A stretch of DNA of 64,000 bases from Kaistia geumhonensis (GTDB taxonomy: Bacteria; Pseudomonadota; Alphaproteobacteria; Rhizobiales; Kaistiaceae). The position numbers were made by a program, and so were the translations under genes. The notes beneath the pieces are model-generated. The model was not told where the DNA came from and ran no database searches. It saw only the letters and a program-made list of their open reading frames with translations. Below are positions 1 to 8,250 of the stretch, one piece after another. The first letter of the stretch is position 1. Each line of letters starts with the position of its first letter. The stretch spans positions 2,294,001-2,358,000 of the forward strand of contig NZ_JAUSWJ010000001.1 in assembly GCF_030815145.1 (NCBI RefSeq), written 5' to 3'.

Positions 1-198
1 CACCGTGCCGTCCTTGACCAGCGGATGGCTGTTGGCGGCATTGGCCCAGAGCACGTTGAACTCGGTGTCGAGGCTCTGCACGACGGCCGCGATGCGCGGC
101 TTGGCGGCATCGGCATGGGCCGCGCCGACGGCGAGCGCCGCGAGGCCGGCGCCGGCGAGCGCCGCGAGCGTGCGGCGGGTCAGGGTGTAGCGTGCCAT
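1..198 (-). CDS. Sugar ABC transporter substrate-binding protein, N-terminal part (cut by window edge)
   Basis: Only the first 66 codons are present; the gene runs off the left edge. The start is an ATG at 198 with a good ribosome binding site (GGGAGGAA). The first 30 or so residues form a signal peptide: basic MARYTLTRR start, Ala/Leu/Gly-rich core and an A-H-A-type cleavage site. The mature part begins KPRIAAVVQSLDTEFNVLW, typical of periplasmic ribose/galactose-type (peripla_BP_4) binding proteins. It follows a RbsC-like permease and a two-domain RbsA-like ATPase in the same direction, so it is the binding component of that importer. The sugar cannot be told from this fragment. Confidence 0.8.
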   Translation of the reverse strand, partial: MARYTLTRRTLAALAGAGLAALAVGAAHADAAKPRIAAVVQSLDTEFNVLWANAANSHPLVKDGTV

Positions 199-276
199 AT
201 TCGGGTTCCTCCCTTGGATCATGGCTTCTTGGAAGACGGGAACGCGCGGCCGCGCGCCGCGATGGCGCGCGGATCC

Positions 277-1260
277 TTACGGATTCATGTGGCGGGAGCG
301 GTCGACGAGGACGGCGACGACGATGATCGCGCCCTTGATGACCTGCTGGTAGTAGGACGAGACCCCCATCAGATCGAGGCCGTTCGAGATGATGCCGATG
401 ATCAGCGCGCCGATCAGCGTGTAGCCGACCGAGCCGAGGCCGCCGGTCAGCGACGTGCCGCCGATGACGACCGCCGCGATGGCGTCGAGCTCGTAGCCGA
501 GGCCGGCCTGCGGCAGCGCCGAGGTGGTGCGCGCCGTCAGGATCGCACCGGCGAGGCCGGCGAGCGCGCCCATCAGCAGATAGACCGAGAAGATGACGCT
601 GCGGGTCGGGATGCCGGCGGTGCGCGCGCTCTTCACATTGCCGCCGACCGCATAGACCCAGCGGCCATACACGGTGAAGCGAAGCACGATCCAGGCGACG
701 ACGAAGACGGCGAGGAAGATGATGACCGGCACAGGGACGCCGGCGATGAAGCCCTGGCCCAGCCAGCGGAAGGCCGGCGAGAGGTTCGGGATCGGGCGGC
801 CGTCGCTGTAGAGCAGCGTCGCGCCGCGGGCCATCGAGAGCATGCCGAGCGTCGCCACGAAGGCGGGCACGCCGAAGCGGGCGACCAGCGTGCCGTTCAC
901 GGTGCCGACAAGGCCGCCGACCGCGATCGCGGCAAGAAACGCGACGGCCGGATTGAAGGGTTCACCGCCCGTCACCAGGCTGCCGGCGACGACGCCCGCC
1001 ACCGCCAGCGTCGAGCCGACGGAAAGGTCGATGCCGCCGGTCAGGATGACGAAGGTCATGCCGATGGCGAGGATGCCGTTGATCGACACCTGCCGGAGCA
1101 CATTGGTGATGTTGCCCGTCGACAGGAAGTTCGGATGGGCGAAGGAGAGGATCACGAACAGGATCAGGAACGAGATCAGGATCCCGTAGCGCGACAGGAA
1201 GCGGCCGAGGGCGCGGCCGCGGGTGTCGGCGGAGACGGTCGAGGCGGAGAGATCGGACAT
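277..1260 (-). CDS. Sugar ABC transporter permease (RbsC/BPD_transp_2 family)
   Basis: 327 residues, the normal length for the family. The protein is almost entirely hydrophobic helices after a short cytoplasmic N-terminus and contains the hallmark GGIDLSVGS segment near residues 74-82 and the loop TALPQAGLGYELDAIAAVVIGGTSLTGG-type region (residues about 250-275) that contacts the ATPase in ribose-class importers. It lies 36 bases after the ATPase gene and 78 bases before the binding-protein gene, all on the minus strand, so the three form one import operon (ATPase, permease, binding protein). The substrate is probably a sugar or polyol, inferred from the neighbouring epimerase and polyol-dehydrogenase-like genes. 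Confidence 0.92.
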   Translation of the reverse strand: MSDLSASTVSADTRGRALGRFLSRYGILISFLILFVILSFAHPNFLSTGNITNVLRQVSINGILAIGMTFVILTGGIDLSVGSTLAVAGVVAGSLVTGGEPFNPAVAFLAAIAVGGLVGTVNGTLVARFGVPAFVATLGMLSMARGATLLYSDGRPIPNLSPAFRWLGQGFIAGVPVPVIIFLAVFVVAWIVLRFTVYGRWVYAVGGNVKSARTAGIPTRSVIFSVYLLMGALAGLAGAILTARTTSALPQAGLGYELDAIAAVVIGGTSLTGGLGSVGYTLIGALIIGIISNGLDLMGVSSYYQQVIKGAIIVVAVLVDRSRHMNP

Positions 1261-1296
1261 CGGCGTTTCCCGTGGCGCGTTCTTCTGGTTGTTCGG

Positions 1297-2886
1297 TCAG
1301 CTCGCGAGATGGACGAGCGCGTCCTGCGTCGCCTCGCCCGCCGCGAGTTCGCCGGCGATGCGACCGCGGCGGAACACCACGATGCGGTCGGCATTGGCGA
1401 GGATTTCGGGGATCTCGGACGAGATCAGCAGCACGGCATTGCCGGCGGCCGCGAAGGCGGAGAGGAAGGCGTAGACCTCGCGCTTCGCCCCTTCGTCGAT
1501 GCCGCGGGTCGGCTCGTCGCAGATGAGGATGCGCGGCTCGGTCTCGACGCAGCGCGCGAGCACCACCTTCTGCTGGTTGCCGCCGGAAAGGCTCTGGACC
1601 GGCAGGTGGCGCGAGGCGGTGCGGATGCGGAAGGCGGCGATCTCCTTCTCGACCGCGCCCGCGACCTTGCGGCCGTCGACGAAACCGAGGCGGGAGAAGC
1701 GGCCGAGCGCCGCGATGACGATGTTGTCCGAGACCGAGGAGGAAAGGACGAGACCGGTCTCCTTGCGATCCTCGGTGACGATGGCGATGCCGTTCCTGAG
1801 CGCATCCGACGGCGCGCGGATCTCCACCGGCCGCCCGTCGATCAGCACCTCGCCGGTATCCTTCGGCTGGTTGCCATAGACGGCGTTGGCGAATTCGCTG
1901 CGCCCCGCGCCCATCAGCCCGTAGAGGCCGAGAATCTCGCCACGCGCGATCTGCAGCGAGATGTCGGCGAATTGGCCGGCGCGCGAGAAGCCGCGCATCT
2001 CGATCATCGGCTCGGGCCGGGCGGTGCTCGCGCGCTGGTCGGCGTCGCGCAGGTCGCGGCCGACGATGAGAGCGATCAGCCGCTGGCGGTCGATATCGGC
2101 CAGCGCGCCGCTTTCGACGAAGCGGCCGTCGCGGAACACCGTGTAGCTGTCGGCGATCTGGAAGATGTCGGTCAGGCGATGCGAGACATAGATGATGCCG
2201 ACGCCGGCAGCCGAGAGGCCGCGGATCGCCTTGAAGAAGGTCGCGGTCTCCTTCTCGCCGATCGCCGAGGTCGGCTCGTCCATGATCAGGATGTCGGCGT
2301 CGCGGCTGATCGCCTTGGCGATCTCGACGAGCTGGATGCGCGCGACCGACAATTCGCGCATCCGGAGCTTCGGGTCGATGTCGAAGCCGAGGCGGGCGAA
2401 CAGCGCGGCCGCATCGCTTTCCATCCTGGCGCGGTCGACGAACCAGCCACCGCGGCGCGGCTCGCGGCCGAGATAGATGTTCTCGGCCACCGTCATGTCG
2501 AGGACGGGCGAGAGTTCCTGCGTGATGATCGCGATGCCGTCGGCGAGCGCCTCGGCGGCCGAGGCGTAGTGGACGAGGCGGCCCTTGACGAGGATCGAGC
2601 CGGAATCGGCCCGATGAAGGCCCATCAGGATGGACAGGAATGTCGACTTGCCGGCGCCGTTGCCGCCGCAAAGTGCGTGCACGCTGCCGCGCTTCAGCTG
2701 GATGCGGCCGTCGGTCAACGCCGGCACGCCGGCATAGGACTTGGCGACGCTGGTCGCGGCGAGCAAAAGGTCGCCCGCCCCGCCCGTCGCTGGAGGAGGG
2801 AGGTGCGACGGACGGGGCTCGGGCGATGGCGCATGGGGAGATGCGCCGGTCGCGGGTCGAGGCGAAGCAGGAGTGTGGTCGGGCAT
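1297..2886 (-). CDS. Sugar ABC transporter ATP-binding protein (RbsA-like, two ATPase domains)
   Basis: 529 residues with two tandem nucleotide-binding domains. The first has Walker A GGNGAGKST near residue 60 and Walker B ILIMDEPTS; its signature region (ELSVARIQLVEIAKA) is the degenerate form usual in RbsA/MglA proteins. The second domain has the canonical LSGGNQQK signature and Walker B ILICDEPTRGID. The frame stays open to 2985, but I chose the ATG at 2886 because it has an AGGGAGG ribosome binding site and the extra upstream residues do not look like family sequence. An imperfect inverted repeat at 2925-2955 lies just upstream and is a likely operator. First gene of the transporter operon. 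Confidence 0.92.
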   Translation of the reverse strand: MPDHTPASPRPATGASPHAPSPEPRPSHLPPPATGGAGDLLLAATSVAKSYAGVPALTDGRIQLKRGSVHALCGGNGAGKSTFLSILMGLHRADSGSILVKGRLVHYASAAEALADGIAIITQELSPVLDMTVAENIYLGREPRRGGWFVDRARMESDAAALFARLGFDIDPKLRMRELSVARIQLVEIAKAISRDADILIMDEPTSAIGEKETATFFKAIRGLSAAGVGIIYVSHRLTDIFQIADSYTVFRDGRFVESGALADIDRQRLIALIVGRDLRDADQRASTARPEPMIEMRGFSRAGQFADISLQIARGEILGLYGLMGAGRSEFANAVYGNQPKDTGEVLIDGRPVEIRAPSDALRNGIAIVTEDRKETGLVLSSSVSDNIVIAALGRFSRLGFVDGRKVAGAVEKEIAAFRIRTASRHLPVQSLSGGNQQKVVLARCVETEPRILICDEPTRGIDEGAKREVYAFLSAFAAAGNAVLLISSEIPEILANADRIVVFRRGRIAGELAAGEATQDALVHLAS

Positions 2887-2924
2887 CTCGAACCTCCCTG
2901 CGGTCCGATTATTTCGGACTCTGT

Positions 2925-2955
2925 AAATTAGTTCGTTGCGACAGCAAACATAATT
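2925..2955. promoter_or_regulatory. Candidate operator (ROK-like half-sites) upstream of the sugar ABC operon
   Basis: AT-rich island in GC-rich surroundings. The left arm AATTAGTTCGTTG (2926-2938) and right arm CAGCAAACATAATT (2942-2955) are an imperfect inverted repeat with one extra base in the right arm. Its left arm shares the ten bases ATTAGTTCGT with the repeat in front of the ROK repressor gene at 61770, and its right arm resembles the element at 3962-3975. It sits 39-69 bases upstream of the ATPase start, a position suited to repression. The ROK assignment is an inference. Confidence 0.45.
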
Positions 2956-3015
2956 GCTGCGGTGCAGCGTCCGGCGGCCCCTCATCGTCGGAGGCCGCCG
3001 GGCGTCGCGGGTCGA

Positions 3016-3900
3016 TCAGGGGGTGCGGTTGGCGATCGCCTTGCGCTCGGCTTCGCCCTGCTTGGCCTCGATGAAGGCCTTGGCGAGGCGGGCCACCTCG
3101 ACATTGTCGGTCCAGGTGTTGCGCCAGATCGCGCAGGTCACCGAGAGATCCTCGTCGACGACTTCCGAGGAGAAGCTCTCGAAGGTCATCCAGTCGTCGT
3201 AGCCGATCGCGTGCAGCGCATCGAAGGCGGCAGTGAAGTCGATGACGCCCGAGCCGAGATAGCCGCGATTGCTCTCGCCGATATGGAAATAGCCGAGCTT
3301 GTCGCCGGCGAGCCGGATCGCGGCGGCCGGATCCGCCTCCTCGATGTTCATGTGGAACGTGTCGAGATGCAGGAAGATGTTGTCCGAGCCGGACTGCTCG
3401 ATATAGGCGAGGCCCTGCGCCGTCGTGTTGAGGAGATTGGTCTCGAAGCGGTTGACCAGCTCGAGATTGAGCGAGACGCCGGACGACTTGGCGCGATCCG
3501 CGACCTTGGCGAGCGTCGCCACCGAATTGTCCCAGCCCTTCTGCGTCGGCAGGCTGCGATACTTGTTGTGCGCCGAGAAGATGATGCCGCCGAGCTTGGA
3601 GCCGCCGAGATCGCGGGTGATGGCGACCGCGTCGTCGAGGATCGCCTCGCCGCGCTTCACGCTCGCCGCATCCTCGCTGGAAACGTCGGCATCCGGCGGC
3701 AGGCCCATCGTGACGACGACCTTGAGCCCGTAGTTCTCGAGACGCTTGGCCAGCCAGGCAACGTCGAACTTCTTCGGATCGAGGCGCGGGAACTCGATCA
3801 GCCCGTAGCCGAGCCGATGCGACTTCTCCATGGCGCCTTCGAGCGCCTCGGCGGTGCTGCCGCCGGTCCAGACGAAGGAGTGAATGCCGAGCTTGGTCAT
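3016..3900 (-). CDS. D-tagatose/D-psicose 3-epimerase-like sugar isomerase (xylose isomerase-like TIM barrel)
   Basis: 294 residues, the usual length for ketose 3-epimerases. The metal ligands of the family are visible in order: Glu in LNLELVNRFET (about residue 152), Asp in FLHLDTFHMN (about 185), His in GYFHIGESNRG (about 211) and Glu in MTFESFS (about 246). The LDTFHMNIEE and HIGESNRG segments are close to those I know from Pseudomonas cichorii D-tagatose 3-epimerase. The start is the ATG at 3900; the frame continues upstream but the extra stretch is unlike the family. It is divergent from the dehydrogenase gene at 4076 and 129 bases before the sugar ABC operon in the same direction. It likely interconverts C3-epimeric ketoses in the cytoplasm during polyol catabolism; exact substrate unknown. 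Confidence 0.85.
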   Translation of the reverse strand: MTKLGIHSFVWTGGSTAEALEGAMEKSHRLGYGLIEFPRLDPKKFDVAWLAKRLENYGLKVVVTMGLPPDADVSSEDAASVKRGEAILDDAVAITRDLGGSKLGGIIFSAHNKYRSLPTQKGWDNSVATLAKVADRAKSSGVSLNLELVNRFETNLLNTTAQGLAYIEQSGSDNIFLHLDTFHMNIEEADPAAAIRLAGDKLGYFHIGESNRGYLGSGVIDFTAAFDALHAIGYDDWMTFESFSSEVVDEDLSVTCAIWRNTWTDNVEVARLAKAFIEAKQGEAERKAIANRTP

Positions 3901-3943
3901 GGGAGCGTTTCCGGTTTCGTCATCGAGCCGCGGCTTGCCGCCG

Positions 3944-3976
3944 CTTGTTTGTTGTGAGTAGCAGCAAACTAACTTG
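3944..3976. promoter_or_regulatory. Candidate operator in the epimerase/dehydrogenase divergent region
   Basis: Arms GTTTGTTG (3947-3954) and CAGCAAAC (3962-3969), seven bases apart, form an imperfect palindrome. On the minus strand the right half reads TTAGTTTGCTG, which matches the half-sites at 2925 and 61770. The element lies between two divergent start codons (3900 and 4076), so one bound protein could control both. Compared with the site at 2925 it appears to carry four extra bases in the centre. Confidence 0.4.
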
Positions 3977-4075
3977 CCTTCAAGAGGGCGTGCGGCTAGC
4001 TTTCGGAACGTGAGGAATGGAGCCCCCGCCAAGGGGGCGCTGGCCGCGCGATCGACGCGGCATCGGGAGGATTTC

Positions 4076-4876
4076 ATGACGGAGACAGGCGGCGCGCCTG
4101 CCGGGGCTTCCGGCGGCGTTTCTGGCGGTTCACTCGCGCCCTTCGACCTGACGGGCCGCGTGGCCATCATCACCGGCGCCGCGGGCGGCATCGGCTCGGC
4201 CATGACCCGGCGCTTCGCCGAGGCCGGCGCGCGGCTGGCGCTGCTCGACCGCAATCCGGACGTGATCGCCGCCGCCGAGGCGCTCGGCCCGCAGCATCGC
4301 GGCTATGTCGGCGACGTCACCGACGAGGCCTCGATCGTGGCGCAGGTCGCGGCGGTCGCGAAGGACTTCGGCGGCATCGACATCCTGGTCAACAATGCCG
4401 GCATCGGGACGCTGCATGCGGCCGAGGAGAAGCCGACCGACGACTTCGACCTGACCATCGCCGTCAATCTGCGCGCACCCTTCCTCTATTCGCGCGAAGC
4501 CGCCCGCCACATGCTCGCGAAGGGCTGGGGCCGCGTCGTCACCATCGCCTCGCAGGCCGCGGTGATCGGCATCGAGGGCCATGTCGCCTATTCCGCCTCC
4601 AAGGCCGGCCTGATCGGCATGACCAACTGCATGGCGCTCGAATGGGGGCCGCGCGGCGTCACCGCCAACTGCATCTCGCCGACGGTCGTCGAGACGGCGA
4701 TGGCGAAGATCGGCTGGGCCGGCGAAAAGGGCGTCCGCGCCCGCGCCGAGATCCCGACTCGCCGCTTCGCGCAGCCGGACGAGATCGCGCTCGCCGCGAT
4801 CTACCTCGCCTCGGACGCCGCCGCCATGGTGAACGGCGCCAATCTCATGGTCGACGGCGGCTACACGATCCGCTGA
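4076..4876 (+). CDS. Short-chain dehydrogenase, D-threitol dehydrogenase-like
   Basis: 266 residues. Classical SDR features are present: cofactor motif TGAAGGIG near residue 40, LVNNAGIG, the catalytic Ser in TIASQAA and YSASK. The segment ALEWGPRGVTANCISPTVVET followed by WAGEKG and the ending VDGGYTIR resemble the threitol/galactitol dehydrogenase branch (DthD/GolD) as I remember it. The first 24 residues are a Gly/Ala-rich extension with no counterpart in most SDRs. The ATG at 4076 has a GGGAGG site; longer versions of the frame run into the divergent promoter. It is 20 bases ahead of a second SDR, and the pair probably oxidises imported polyols to ketoses with NAD(P). Confidence 0.85.
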   Translation: MTETGGAPAGASGGVSGGSLAPFDLTGRVAIITGAAGGIGSAMTRRFAEAGARLALLDRNPDVIAAAEALGPQHRGYVGDVTDEASIVAQVAAVAKDFGGIDILVNNAGIGTLHAAEEKPTDDFDLTIAVNLRAPFLYSREAARHMLAKGWGRVVTIASQAAVIGIEGHVAYSASKAGLIGMTNCMALEWGPRGVTANCISPTVVETAMAKIGWAGEKGVRARAEIPTRRFAQPDEIALAAIYLASDAAAMVNGANLMVDGGYTIR

Positions 4877-4896
4877 ATTCGGGAGGAACGACGAGA

Positions 4897-5640
4897 ATGA
4901 CGGGGATAGCCCGCAGCCAATCCATCGCCGGCAAGGTGATGGTCGTCACCGGCGCCAGCTCCGGCATCGGCCGCGCCGTGGCGCGCCGCTTCGCCGACGA
5001 GGGCGCGAAGCTCGTGCTCGCGGCCCGCTCGGCCGACCGCCTCGCGGCGGTCGCCGCCGAGATCGGCGGCGATGCGCTTGCCGTGCCGGCCGACATCACC
5101 AGGGCCGAGGACATCGCCCGCCTGTACGCCGCGGCCCGCGAGCGCTTTGGCGGCATCGACATCCTGTTCGCCAATGCCGGAAGCTATGTCTCCGGCGACG
5201 TGGTGGACGGCGACCCCGACGAGTTCGACAAGATCATCGCCATCAACGTGAACAGCGTCGTGCGCATGGTGCATGCGGTGCTGCCGGAGATGATCGCGCG
5301 GCGCTCGGGCGACGTGATCGTCACCTCCTCAATCTCGGGCCATCAGGCGATCCACTGGGAGCCGGTCTATTCGGCCACCAAGCATGCGGTGCAGTCCTTC
5401 GTGCACGGCGTCCGCCGCCAGGTGTCGCGCCACAATGTCCGCGTCGGCGCGCTCGCACCCGGCATGGTGCTGAACGAGCTCTGGGGCATCGACGACCCGG
5501 CAGAGATCGAGCGGCGCGCGGCCGCGCATGAGGGTCTCGTCTCGGAAGACGTCGCCGAGGCGCTGCTCTTCATGCTGACGCGGCCGCCGCATGTCACGAT
5601 CCGCGACCTCGTGATGCTGCCGCAGAACCAGGATCTCTGA
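4897..5640 (+). CDS. Short-chain dehydrogenase, ribitol 2-dehydrogenase-like
   Basis: 247 residues with TGASSGIG near residue 20, ILFANAG in place of the usual NNAG, VTSSISG and the active-site YSATK. FANAGSYVSGDVVDGDP, WEPVYSATKHAVQSFVHGVRRQV and the C-terminal VTIRDLVMLPQNQDL line up well with Klebsiella ribitol 2-dehydrogenase as I remember it, so a pentitol or related polyol is the likely substrate. The ATG at 4897 is preceded by GGGAGGA. It is co-transcribed with the upstream SDR. Having a ribitol-like and a threitol-like enzyme next to a ketose 3-epimerase and a sugar importer supports a complete polyol uptake and oxidation module. Confidence 0.85.
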   Translation: MTGIARSQSIAGKVMVVTGASSGIGRAVARRFADEGAKLVLAARSADRLAAVAAEIGGDALAVPADITRAEDIARLYAAARERFGGIDILFANAGSYVSGDVVDGDPDEFDKIIAINVNSVVRMVHAVLPEMIARRSGDVIVTSSISGHQAIHWEPVYSATKHAVQSFVHGVRRQVSRHNVRVGALAPGMVLNELWGIDDPAEIERRAAAHEGLVSEDVAEALLFMLTRPPHVTIRDLVMLPQNQDL

Positions 5641-5646
5641 GCGAGG

Positions 5647-5675
5647 CGGCCGGCGCCGGCAACCGGCCGGCGCTT
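5647..5675. terminator. Possible GC-rich hairpin after the dehydrogenase pair
   Basis: The stretch right after the stop codon consists of complementary GCCGG/CCGGC runs around a CAA loop, able to form a strong GC stem with a small bulge. There is no T-run, so termination there is uncertain. It separates the dehydrogenase genes from the next gene in the same direction. Confidence 0.3.
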
Positions 5676-5764
5676 GACCGGGGCGTGGCGGCGCCGACAT
5701 CATGCCGGCCCCCGCCGCGGCAGCGCTTTCGCTGCCGCGCGATCCCGCCGCACGAGGTTCCCCC

Positions 5765-7141
5765 ATGCTCGATATCCCCGCCATCCGCTCGGAATGGCAG
5801 GCACTGCGGCCCGAAATCGAGGCGCTGTTCGAAACGCTGTGGCAGGTACCGGAACTGCCGGGGCTCGAGGTTCGCAGCGCGGCGCTGCTCACGGAATTCC
5901 TCGAGCGGCACGGTTTCCAGGTCGAGCGCGGCAGCGGCGGCGTGCCGACGGCCTTCGTCGCCCGCAAGGGGAATGGCGAGGGTCCCCGTATCGGCATCCT
6001 CGCGGAATATGACGCGCTCGCCAGCCTCGACAACGAGGCGGTGCCCTATCGCAAGGGCAGTGGCCGCAAGCCCGGCCATGGCTGCGGCCACAACCATATC
6101 GGCCCGGCCAATACCGGCGCCGGCATCGCCGCCGCCCTCGCCGCCGCCCGTCTCGGCATTGCCGGCGAGATCGTCGTCATCGGCTGCCCGGCGGAGGAAA
6201 TCTGCTGGGGCAAGATCGCGCTGCAGCAGGCCGGCGTCTTCGACGATCTCGACATCATCCTGACCTCGCATGGCGACTATCAGAACGGCGCCCTGTCGCG
6301 CCCCTGCCATGCCTTCGTCTCATCCGAGTTCATCTTCCGCGGCGACAGCGCCCATGCCGGCATGGGCACGGTGCGCGATGCGCTGAAGACGGCGGAGGAG
6401 GCGATGGCGGCCTTCAACGCGGAGTTCCCCTCGCGCTTTGCCGGTATCGGCGAGAAGCACATCTTCCGCAGCGCCGGCGTGATGCCCGGCGTGATGCCGG
6501 AAGAGGTGCGGCTCTGGTGCTCGCTGCATCATCGCGATCTCGCCCCCATGATGGAGGCCTATGCGGCGATGAAGGAGATCTTCGCCAGGGTCGCCGCGAA
6601 GACGAATGTCGGGCTCGAGGAGAAGTTCATCGCCGCCTGCCGTGGCTACCTCCCCAACGACGTCGCGGGCCGCGTTCTCGACGCCGCCTTGCGCGAGATC
6701 GGACCGCCGCGCTGGAGCGAGGCCGACATCGACTGGATGAAGGAACTTTCGGCCGCCGCCAGCCCCGGGAAGCCGTTCGCGCTGCATCGAAACATTGAAT
6801 TTTATAGCGATGGTGTTGACTATTATGGTCAGGACGACGGCGATGCGAGCTGGATCGTGCCGCTCGCCCGGCTCAACTGGGCCTATCCGACCACCGTGCC
6901 GATCCATCACTGGGCGTGGACGGCGCTCTCCGGCCACAAGGCCAGCAGCCCGGGACCGCTGATGGGGTCCGAAGCGATCGCGCTGGCCGCGGTGACTTTC
7001 CTGAGCCGTCCCGATCTCGTCGCCGAGGCGAAGGCCGAGCTTCGGCAGCGGGTCGGCGACGAGGTGATCACGGTCATCCCGCCCGGCATCAACGACATCA
7101 TGGCGCGCGACCCGCAAGCCTTCTGGGAGGCGCGCTGGTAG
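5765..7141 (+). CDS. M20-family amidohydrolase, AbgB-like (aminobenzoyl-glutamate hydrolase type)
   Basis: 458 residues. The metal-binding motif GHGCGHNHIG (about residue 105) is characteristic of the AbgB branch of M20 peptidases; the catalytic pair lies in CPAEEICWGK (about residue 142), and the dimerisation domain FIFRGDSAHAGMG follows. AbgB-type enzymes cleave an amide bond such as that of p-aminobenzoyl-glutamate; the substrate here is unknown. I chose the ATG at 5765 (GAGG upstream) over an earlier one at 5702, which would add 21 Pro/Ala-rich residues. Codons for residues about 341-355 (6787-6830) are unusually AT-rich for this genome while still encoding a plausible conserved stretch (NIEFYSDGVDYYGQ). 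Confidence 0.85.
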   Translation: MLDIPAIRSEWQALRPEIEALFETLWQVPELPGLEVRSAALLTEFLERHGFQVERGSGGVPTAFVARKGNGEGPRIGILAEYDALASLDNEAVPYRKGSGRKPGHGCGHNHIGPANTGAGIAAALAAARLGIAGEIVVIGCPAEEICWGKIALQQAGVFDDLDIILTSHGDYQNGALSRPCHAFVSSEFIFRGDSAHAGMGTVRDALKTAEEAMAAFNAEFPSRFAGIGEKHIFRSAGVMPGVMPEEVRLWCSLHHRDLAPMMEAYAAMKEIFARVAAKTNVGLEEKFIAACRGYLPNDVAGRVLDAALREIGPPRWSEADIDWMKELSAAASPGKPFALHRNIEFYSDGVDYYGQDDGDASWIVPLARLNWAYPTTVPIHHWAWTALSGHKASSPGPLMGSEAIALAAVTFLSRPDLVAEAKAELRQRVGDEVITVIPPGINDIMARDPQAFWEARW

Positions 7142-7156
7142 GCCGCCTCGGCCCGC

Positions 7157-8047
7157 TCAGGCGAGGTGCCGGCGCATGAAAGCCCCCGCTTCGGCCAAAG
7201 CAGCGCGACCCTCGGCGAGATGCGCGTTCCAGAGCGGGAAGGCGTGGATCATGTGCGGATAGATCGAGAGCGTCACCGCGACATCCGCTTCGCCGGCCAC
7301 GGCCGCGAAGCGCGTCGCGTCGGCGAGCAGCGTCTCGTCCGAGCCGACCGTGACGAGAAGCGGCGGCAGGCCCGCCATGTTCGCTAAGAGCGGCGAGACG
7401 CGCGGATCGCGTGCGTCGAACCCGGCCGGCAGATAGGCGGCGGCGAGCTCTTCCAGATAGCCGCGATGGATCAGCGGATCGGTGGCGTCCTTCGTCGCGA
7501 GCGTCGCGCCCGACAGCGTGAGATCGGTCCAGGGCGAGACCAGCCAGGCGCAGGCGGGCAGCGTCTCGCCTTCCTCGCGCAGCGCCTGCAGCAGAGCGAG
7601 CGTCAGCCCGCCGCCGGCGCTGTCGCCGCCGAGCGCGATACGCCCTGACGGGATTCCCATCTTGCGCAGGAAGGCGAAGGCGCGGCGGGCATCGTCGAGC
7701 GCGGCCGGAAACGGGTTCTCGGGCGCCAGCCGATAAGCGATGGCGAGCGTTCGGGTGCCGGCGGCACGGCCGGCCTCCGTCACCAGCGTGCGGTGGCTGG
7801 CGATGGATCCCGAACAGTAGCCGCCCCCGTGGAAATAGAGCAGCACGCGATCCGCATTGCTGCCCGGTGCAAGCGACCACTCGCCGGGGACACCGTCGCA
7901 ATCGGCGGCCTCGAGCACGATGTCGGCTGCGAGCGGGAAGGCGCCGCCGACTTCCTCGATCCGCCGGCGCCGCTCGTCCCAGCCGACCGGCCGCGGCTTC
8001 GCGCCGAGCAGCGCCCGGATGGCACCGATCTCTGTTTGGTCCGCCAT
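7157..8047 (-). CDS. Alpha/beta hydrolase, hormone-sensitive lipase (family IV) type esterase
   Basis: 296 residues. The oxyanion-hole motif FHGGGY (about residue 77) and the nucleophile elbow GGDSAGGG (about residue 145) define the HSL/bacterial family IV esterases; the acid/His part is at VGSDETLL and PHMIHAFPLW near the C-terminus. No signal peptide, so cytoplasmic hydrolysis of a short-chain ester or amide is expected. The ATG at 8047 is seven bases after GGGGAGG; a GTG two codons earlier is possible. It converges with the M20 gene (15 bases apart) and reads in the same direction as, but does not obviously belong to, the cco genes upstream. Confidence 0.88.
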   Translation of the reverse strand: MADQTEIGAIRALLGAKPRPVGWDERRRRIEEVGGAFPLAADIVLEAADCDGVPGEWSLAPGSNADRVLLYFHGGGYCSGSIASHRTLVTEAGRAAGTRTLAIAYRLAPENPFPAALDDARRAFAFLRKMGIPSGRIALGGDSAGGGLTLALLQALREEGETLPACAWLVSPWTDLTLSGATLATKDATDPLIHRGYLEELAAAYLPAGFDARDPRVSPLLANMAGLPPLLVTVGSDETLLADATRFAAVAGEADVAVTLSIYPHMIHAFPLWNAHLAEGRAALAEAGAFMRRHLA

Positions 8048-8097
8048 GTTCACGCCTCCCCTGTCAGCCCGAGCATGACAAGGAGCGCGCGAGAGAG

Positions 8098-8250
8098 CTA
8101 GCCCCGGCGCGGCGGCTCGTCGTCGAGGATGCGTTCGCTGGCGCCCTTCAGGTCGTCATACTGCCCCGATCGCAGCGACCACAGGAAGGTGAAGAGCGCG
8201 ACGAGGCCGAGGCCGATCGCCGAGGGGATCAGGATCACGAGGCCGTTCAT
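8098..8250 (-). CDS. ccoS: Cytochrome cbb3 oxidase assembly protein CcoS (FixS)
   Basis: A 50-residue protein with one N-terminal transmembrane helix (residues 3-25, LVILIPSAIGLGLVALFTFLW) followed by SLRSGQYDDLKGASERIL, the typical CcoS pattern in which the short cytoplasmic tail has a Gln-Tyr-Asp-Asp core. CcoS is needed for heme and copper incorporation into cbb3 oxidase. The start overlaps the stop of ccoI by one base (TGATG), so the two are translationally coupled. Last gene of ccoGHIS. Confidence 0.93.
   Translation of the reverse strand: MNGLVILIPSAIGLGLVALFTFLWSLRSGQYDDLKGASERILDDEPPRRG

Noticed and set aside
25-2931. 968-codon plus-strand frame over the first ABC genes
   Set aside because: Asp/Arg/Ala-rich shadow frame; the minus strand carries complete ABC subunits.
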